A stretch of 34,322 nucleotides of DNA, from positions 1 to 34,322 of the forward strand of contig CABZJG010000003.1 of NCBI GenBank assembly GCA_902525995.1. The letters are read 5' to 3'. The notes under the pieces are model-generated. The model made no database searches. It was given only the letters and a program-made list of their open reading frames with translations, and was not told where the DNA came from. A program made the translations under genes and the position numbers. The stretch comes from Paracoccaceae bacterium (lineage in GTDB: Bacteria; Pseudomonadota; Alphaproteobacteria; Rhodobacterales; Rhodobacteraceae). Positions 30,441 through 34,322 of this stretch are shown here, one piece after another (the first letter of the stretch is position 1; each line of letters starts with the position of its first letter).

Positions 30441-33400
30441 TCCGCGATGCTGCCACCCAGCGCCAAGTGCAGGCTGCGCATCCGAATATGTCCACATGGC
30501 TGTCTGCCAATGCGGGCTCTGGTAAAACCAAGGTTTTGACAGACCGTGTGGCGCGCCTGTTGCTCAGTGGAATTTCGCCCGAACATATTTTGTGTTTGAC
30601 CTATACCAAGGCTGCGGCCAGTGAAATGCAAAACCGGCTTTTCGAAAGGTTGGGCAAATGGGCGATGCTCGGCGATAAAGCTCTAGGCCAAGAATTGATC
30701 AAACTCGGGCTTGACCAAACCCCTGATCGTGCCACTCTGCGCCGTGCGCGCGCACTTTTTGCCCGCGCGATAGAGGCGCCAGGTGGATTAAAAATTCAAA
30801 CCATCCATTCCTTTTGTGCGACAATTTTGCGGCGCTTTCCGCTAGAAGCAGGTGTCAGTCCTCAATTCAAAGAAATGGAAGAGCGCGCCGCGGTTCTTCT
30901 GTGTAATGAAGTTTTGGAAACCATGGCGCAGTCTGCAGATGCACCATTGGTTGATGCGCTATCGCTCTATGCCGGTGAGCATTCTTTGGAAAAACTTGTC
31001 CAATCGGTGGTAAAATATCGCCACAAACTTCAGCTTGCAGCGCCCCGCGGCGAAATATGGGCGCGCTTTGGCCTTGCGCCGGGTTTATGCGAAGAGACGG
31101 TTTTGTCAGAGGTTTTGAGCAAAGAACATCTGGACTTGATTGCCCGGGTTATTCCCCATTTGGACGGGGGCGGGAAAACAGATGTTAAAATGGCCGCCCA
31201 ATTGCGCCGGATCACCCATGCCTCTTTTAGAGCCCTTGCGATCCTTGAAGGCGTATTTTTATTCGGGGGCTCTGCTAAAAACCCTTTCGGGGCCAAAATT
31301 GGCAAGTTTCCCAGCAAAGATTTGCGCCTTGGGGTCATGGCCGAAGATATGCCCGAACTGGAAGAGCTTATGCTGCAAGTCGAGCGTCTTCGCGAAACAC
31401 GGCTTTCCTTGCAGGCAGCGCAGAAAACAGCAGTTTTGCATGAATTTTCTGCCGCATTCCTACCCCGCTATGAACGCCAAAAACAACTGCGTGGCTGGCT
31501 TGATTTCGATGACTTGATCTTAAGGGCGCGCAATCTTTTAAGTGATCCCAAAGTGGCCGACTGGGTGTTATACCGTCTGGACGGCGGCATTGATCACATT
31601 TTGGTTGATGAAGCCCAAGATACCAGTCCAGTACAATGGGATGTCATCCAGTCCTTGGCCCAAGAGTTTACCAGCGGCCAAGGCGCGCGCGCGGATGTGG
31701 CCCGAACCATTTTCGTGGTTGGGGATAAAAAACAGTCAATTTATTCGTTTCAAGGCGCTGATCCGGCCGAATTTGACCGCATGAAAGATGAATTTTCCGA
31801 GCGCCTTAAGCAAAGTGAAACACCGCTATTAGACACCACGTTAGAGTATTCCTTTCGCTCTTCATCTGCGATCCTCAGCGTGGTTGATCAAACCTTTCAA
31901 GAGCATATCAGCTCGGGCTTTGCAGCAGACCAAAAACACCGCGCCTTTAAAACCGATTTACCTGGCCGAGTTGATTTATGGCCCGTTATTGATCCTGTAG
32001 AACGGCAAAAAGATACCGAATGGCAGCGGCCAGTGGATTTGCTTGGGCAAGACAACCATCTGGTGCAATTGGCCAATGAGGTTGCGCGATCCATTGATCA
32101 GATGATTTCAGACCGCACTCTTTTGCCGCAGGGCCCAGATGAAAAGGGCAACTATCCTGCGCGGCCCGTTGCACCGGGTGATTTTTTAATATTGGTGCAA
32201 CGCAGGTCAGACTTGTTTCATGAAATCATACGCGCCTGCAAAGCTAGAAATTTGCCGATAGCTGGCGCTGACCGGCTTAAAGTGGGGGCAGAGCTGGCAG
32301 TGCGTGATTTGGCAGCATTGTTGTCTTTTCTTGCCACGCCCGAGGATGATCTTTCCCTTGCGATCGTACTGAAATCGCCACTTTTTAATTGGGATGAGCA
32401 AAGGCTGTTTTCTTTGGCACATGGCCGGGGAAAGCAGTTCTTGTGGCAAAAAATGCGCAGCTCAGCCGATGCATATAAAACTGAATTAGCTGTGCTTCGT
32501 GATCTTTTACAGCAGGCTGATTTTCTTAGGCCGTTTGATTTGCTGAACCGTATTTTATCGCGCCATGATGGGCGGTCAAAAATCCTGTCACGCTTAGGGC
32601 CTGAAGCCGAAGATGGGTTAAATGCGCTTTTATCGCAAGCGCTGTCATATGAACAAAACGACGTGCCAAGCCTCACAGGGTTTTTGGTTTGGATGGAAAC
32701 CGATACATTGGAAATCAAACGTCAAATGGACGCCGCAAGCAACCAGATACGGGTGATGACTGTGCATGGTGCCAAAGGTTTGGAATCGCCAATTGTTATT
32801 CTGCCTGATTGCGCGCATCGCCAAATGCGGTTGCAAGATGAATTAATCGATGGCTCGGACGGGGTGATTTGGAAGACCAAGTCTGATGAAATGCCTGATG
32901 TGGTGCGACGGGCTGCAGCTGAAAAACGGCTATCAGAGATGTATGAGCGTGACCGCCTGCTGTATGTGGCCATGACGCGGGCGGAAAAGTGGCTTATGGT
33001 TGCTGCTGCTGGCGACATCGCAGGCGAGCCAACGGCGTGGTACAGCAAAGTTCAAAGCGCGATGCAGCACGCGGGTGCGGTTGAACACTCTTTTGGTCTT
33101 GGTAAGGGGCTGAGGGTTGAACATGGCATCTGGCCAAGCAGCGCCGAAATTGGTTCCTCCAAAAAAGGCGCCATTTCCATTTCCCCTCCGGACTGGGTAA
33201 ACAGCCCGCCCCCCGAAATCCATGAGCCAGAGGTACCTCTTAGCCCGTCAGAGCTTGGCGGCGCTAAGGCGCTTTCCCATGAGGACAATTCGGATGAGGC
33301 CGCCGCTAAAAAGCGCGGCATTCAAATTCACAAGTTGCTCGAAATACTTCCTGATGTGGATCAAAGGCTCTGGTCACAGCAAGGCCCTTCTATATTGGCA

Positions 33401-33820
33401 GCAGCAGGGGTTGCAGCCGAGCCCGTTGAATTTTCCGCGCTAATGCGTGAAGCAGCCGGTGTGATTCAAAACCCTGATCTAGGATTTTTATTTTCACCGA
33501 ATGCTTTAAGTGAAGTTGGTATTTCCGGGCAACTTTCCCCACAGCATCCAGAGCAGATGAACGGCGTTATTGATCGGTTATTGGTTCGGGATGAAGATGT
33601 TTGGGTTGTTGATTTCAAGTCCAACGCAAATGTTCCAAAGGCGCCATCAGATGTGCCCTTGGGGCTATTACGGCAGCTCGGCGCATATACAACCGCCGTG
33701 GCCAGACTTTATCCGAACCATATCATTAAGCCTGCGATTTTATGGACCAAATCAGCACAATTGATGCCGATTAGTTACGCTCAGGTGGCGGCGGAAATTT
33801 CTAAGGTTGAGCTCTCTTGA
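30437..33820 (+). CDS. addA: Double-strand break repair helicase-nuclease AddA
   Basis: Superfamily 1 (UvrD/RecB-like) helicase with a C-terminal nuclease; with AddB it forms the AddAB end-processing machine. The 1127-residue protein has Walker A SANAGSGKTKVLTDRV at about 21-36, LTYTKAAASEM, IQTIHSFCATILRRFP, Walker B VDEAQDTSPVQWDVI, VGDKKQSIYSFQGA, the motif V segment VMTVHGAKGLESPIVIL, LLYVAMTRAEKWL and the nuclease motif NGVIDRLLVRDEDVWVVDFKSN. The start overlaps the addB stop (ATGA) behind GAGGA. An in-frame upstream ATG at 30398 lies inside addB. All motifs are intact, so the complex is expected to be active. Confidence 0.95.
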   Translation: MIRDAATQRQVQAAHPNMSTWLSANAGSGKTKVLTDRVARLLLSGISPEHILCLTYTKAAASEMQNRLFERLGKWAMLGDKALGQELIKLGLDQTPDRATLRRARALFARAIEAPGGLKIQTIHSFCATILRRFPLEAGVSPQFKEMEERAAVLLCNEVLETMAQSADAPLVDALSLYAGEHSLEKLVQSVVKYRHKLQLAAPRGEIWARFGLAPGLCEETVLSEVLSKEHLDLIARVIPHLDGGGKTDVKMAAQLRRITHASFRALAILEGVFLFGGSAKNPFGAKIGKFPSKDLRLGVMAEDMPELEELMLQVERLRETRLSLQAAQKTAVLHEFSAAFLPRYERQKQLRGWLDFDDLILRARNLLSDPKVADWVLYRLDGGIDHILVDEAQDTSPVQWDVIQSLAQEFTSGQGARADVARTIFVVGDKKQSIYSFQGADPAEFDRMKDEFSERLKQSETPLLDTTLEYSFRSSSAILSVVDQTFQEHISSGFAADQKHRAFKTDLPGRVDLWPVIDPVERQKDTEWQRPVDLLGQDNHLVQLANEVARSIDQMISDRTLLPQGPDEKGNYPARPVAPGDFLILVQRRSDLFHEIIRACKARNLPIAGADRLKVGAELAVRDLAALLSFLATPEDDLSLAIVLKSPLFNWDEQRLFSLAHGRGKQFLWQKMRSSADAYKTELAVLRDLLQQADFLRPFDLLNRILSRHDGRSKILSRLGPEAEDGLNALLSQALSYEQNDVPSLTGFLVWMETDTLEIKRQMDAASNQIRVMTVHGAKGLESPIVILPDCAHRQMRLQDELIDGSDGVIWKTKSDEMPDVVRRAAAEKRLSEMYERDRLLYVAMTRAEKWLMVAAAGDIAGEPTAWYSKVQSAMQHAGAVEHSFGLGKGLRVEHGIWPSSAEIGSSKKGAISISPPDWVNSPPPEIHEPEVPLSPSELGGAKALSHEDNSDEAAAKKRGIQIHKLLEILPDVDQRLWSQQGPSILAAAGVAAEPVEFSALMREAAGVIQNPDLGFLFSPNALSEVGISGQLSPQHPEQMNGVIDRLLVRDEDVWVVDFKSNANVPKAPSDVPLGLLRQLGAYTTAVARLYPNHIIKPAILWTKSAQLMPISYAQVAAEISKVELS

Positions 33821-33845
33821 CGTTTGAAGGGCGCGACCCTAGTTT
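33817..33845 (+). promoter_or_regulatory. Candidate trxA promoter
   Basis: TTGACG (33817-33822) and TAGTTT (33840-33845) are separated by 17 bp, spanning the addA stop and the short gap before trxA. It would let trxA be transcribed apart from addBA, as expected for a highly expressed thioredoxin. The -10 match is weak. Confidence 0.4.
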
Positions 33846-33880
33846 TGCACAGTGTGAGCAGGTCACGATAGGAGACAAAA

Positions 33881-34201
33881 ATGGCGACAGTTGCGGTAAC
33901 AGATGACACTTTCGACGCAGAAGTAAAAAACTCAGACATTCCCGTTGTGGTCGACTTTTGGGCCGAATGGTGTGGTCCCTGCAAGCAAATTGGCCCCGCA
34001 TTGGAGGAACTTTCCAATGAAATGGAAGGCCAGATCAAGATCGTCAAAGTGGATGTTGATAATAATCCCAACTCACCCGCAGCGATGGGTGTGCGCGGCA
34101 TTCCCGCTCTGTTTATTTTCAAAGATGGTCAGGTGATTTCAAATCGTGCAGGAGCAGCACCAAAGGCAGCTCTGCAAAGCTGGATCCAAGATTCAATCTA
34201 G
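33881..34201 (+). CDS. trxA: Thioredoxin TrxA
   Basis: Cytoplasmic protein disulfide reductase. The 106-residue protein has the canonical active site FWAEWCGPCKQIGP with the two catalytic cysteines of WCGPC, the structural Asp of VVVDFWA, and the cis-proline loop RGIPALFIFKDG. The fold and length are those of thioredoxin 1. AGGAGA precedes the ATG. It follows addA by 60 bp, the same order known in other Rhodobacteraceae. Its last nine bases overlap the 3' end of the convergent glycerate kinase gene. Confidence 0.96.
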   Translation: MATVAVTDDTFDAEVKNSDIPVVVDFWAEWCGPCKQIGPALEELSNEMEGQIKIVKVDVDNNPNSPAAMGVRGIPALFIFKDGQVISNRAGAAPKAALQSWIQDSI

Positions 34202-34322
34202 CCCATCCCTGACAAAAATCTGCACATCGGCAACATTTGTGCCCGTGGCGCCAGTTACAAGCAAATCATCCGCTAATGAAAGCGCGCGGTTGCTGTCGCT
34301 TTGGCTAAGCAATTGCCCGATG
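34193..34322 (-). CDS. Glycerate kinase (GckA/TtuD/MOFRL type), C-terminal fragment
   Basis: Partial gene, cut by the window end; only the last 42 residues are visible. They read as the end of a MOFRL-type glycerate 2-kinase: a helix SNRALSLADDLLVTG, the signature GATGTNVADVQIFV, and a short tail to the stop. This GPTGTNV-like motif is diagnostic of the family's C-terminus. The protein would phosphorylate glycerate to 2-phosphoglycerate. It converges on trxA with a 9-bp overlap. Confidence 0.8.
   Translation of the reverse strand, partial: IGQLLSQSDSNRALSLADDLLVTGATGTNVADVQIFVRDGLD

Overview
The window reads as a chromosomal segment of a marine Roseobacter-group alphaproteobacterium (Rhodobacteraceae). 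The reasons are the redox two-component locus regA-senC//regB, the alphaproteobacterial-type addB-addA pair followed by trxA, several TRAP transporters, and protein sequences that match that family throughout. I cannot name the species. I see no rRNA, tRNA, CRISPR array or intact insertion sequence.

Layout. (1) 1-3492 is housekeeping backbone: response regulator regA and senC on the minus strand, divergent sensor kinase regB, then tsaE. (2) 3508-10452 is a catabolic cassette: a class III aminotransferase and a beta-keto acid cleavage enzyme (BKACE, DUF849), translationally coupled on the minus strand, face an RpiR/MurR regulator and a two-gene TAXI-type TRAP transporter on the plus strand. 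A perfect 18-bp palindrome lies between the two arms. (3) 10453-12447 is AT-rich and gene-poor. It holds a 40-residue lipoprotein gene, a small secreted protein, several inverted repeats, a serine-recombinase-like protein that has lost its catalytic residues, and a short leader-like ORF followed by a hairpin. (4) 12448-15081 is a fumarylacetoacetase-family hydrolase with the dctQ and dctM parts of a TRAP transporter but no dctP. (5) 15229-27368 is a myo-inositol regulon: a sugar ABC transporter, a LacI-type regulator, a Gfo/Idh/MocA oxidoreductase, iolE, then iolD-iolC-iolB-aldolase-iolG. Two matching LacI-type operators sit in its two divergent control regions. (6) 27501-34322 is backbone again: addB, addA, trxA and the C-terminal end of a glycerate kinase.

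How it works together. The inositol block is nearly complete. Import goes through the ABC transporter; IolG oxidises myo-inositol; IolE dehydrates the inosose; IolD opens the ring; IolB isomerises; IolC phosphorylates; and the class II aldolase cleaves the product to DHAP and malonate semialdehyde. Only the malonate-semialdehyde dehydrogenase (iolA) is absent from the window. The BKACE cassette looks like a self-contained uptake and degradation module for an amino-acid-like substrate: TAXI import, transamination to a keto acid, then acetyl-CoA-dependent cleavage. Its substrate cannot be read from the sequence.

Most interesting points: the BKACE/aminotransferase/TAXI module with its palindrome, the catalytically dead recombinase-like protein, the leader-peptide/terminator arrangement upstream of the hydrolase-TRAP operon, the paired LacI operators, and the fact that about 24 kb of catabolic genes sit between tsaE and addB. 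Several start sites were moved downstream of the longest ORF on the basis of ribosome binding sites, stop-start overlaps and family N-termini.
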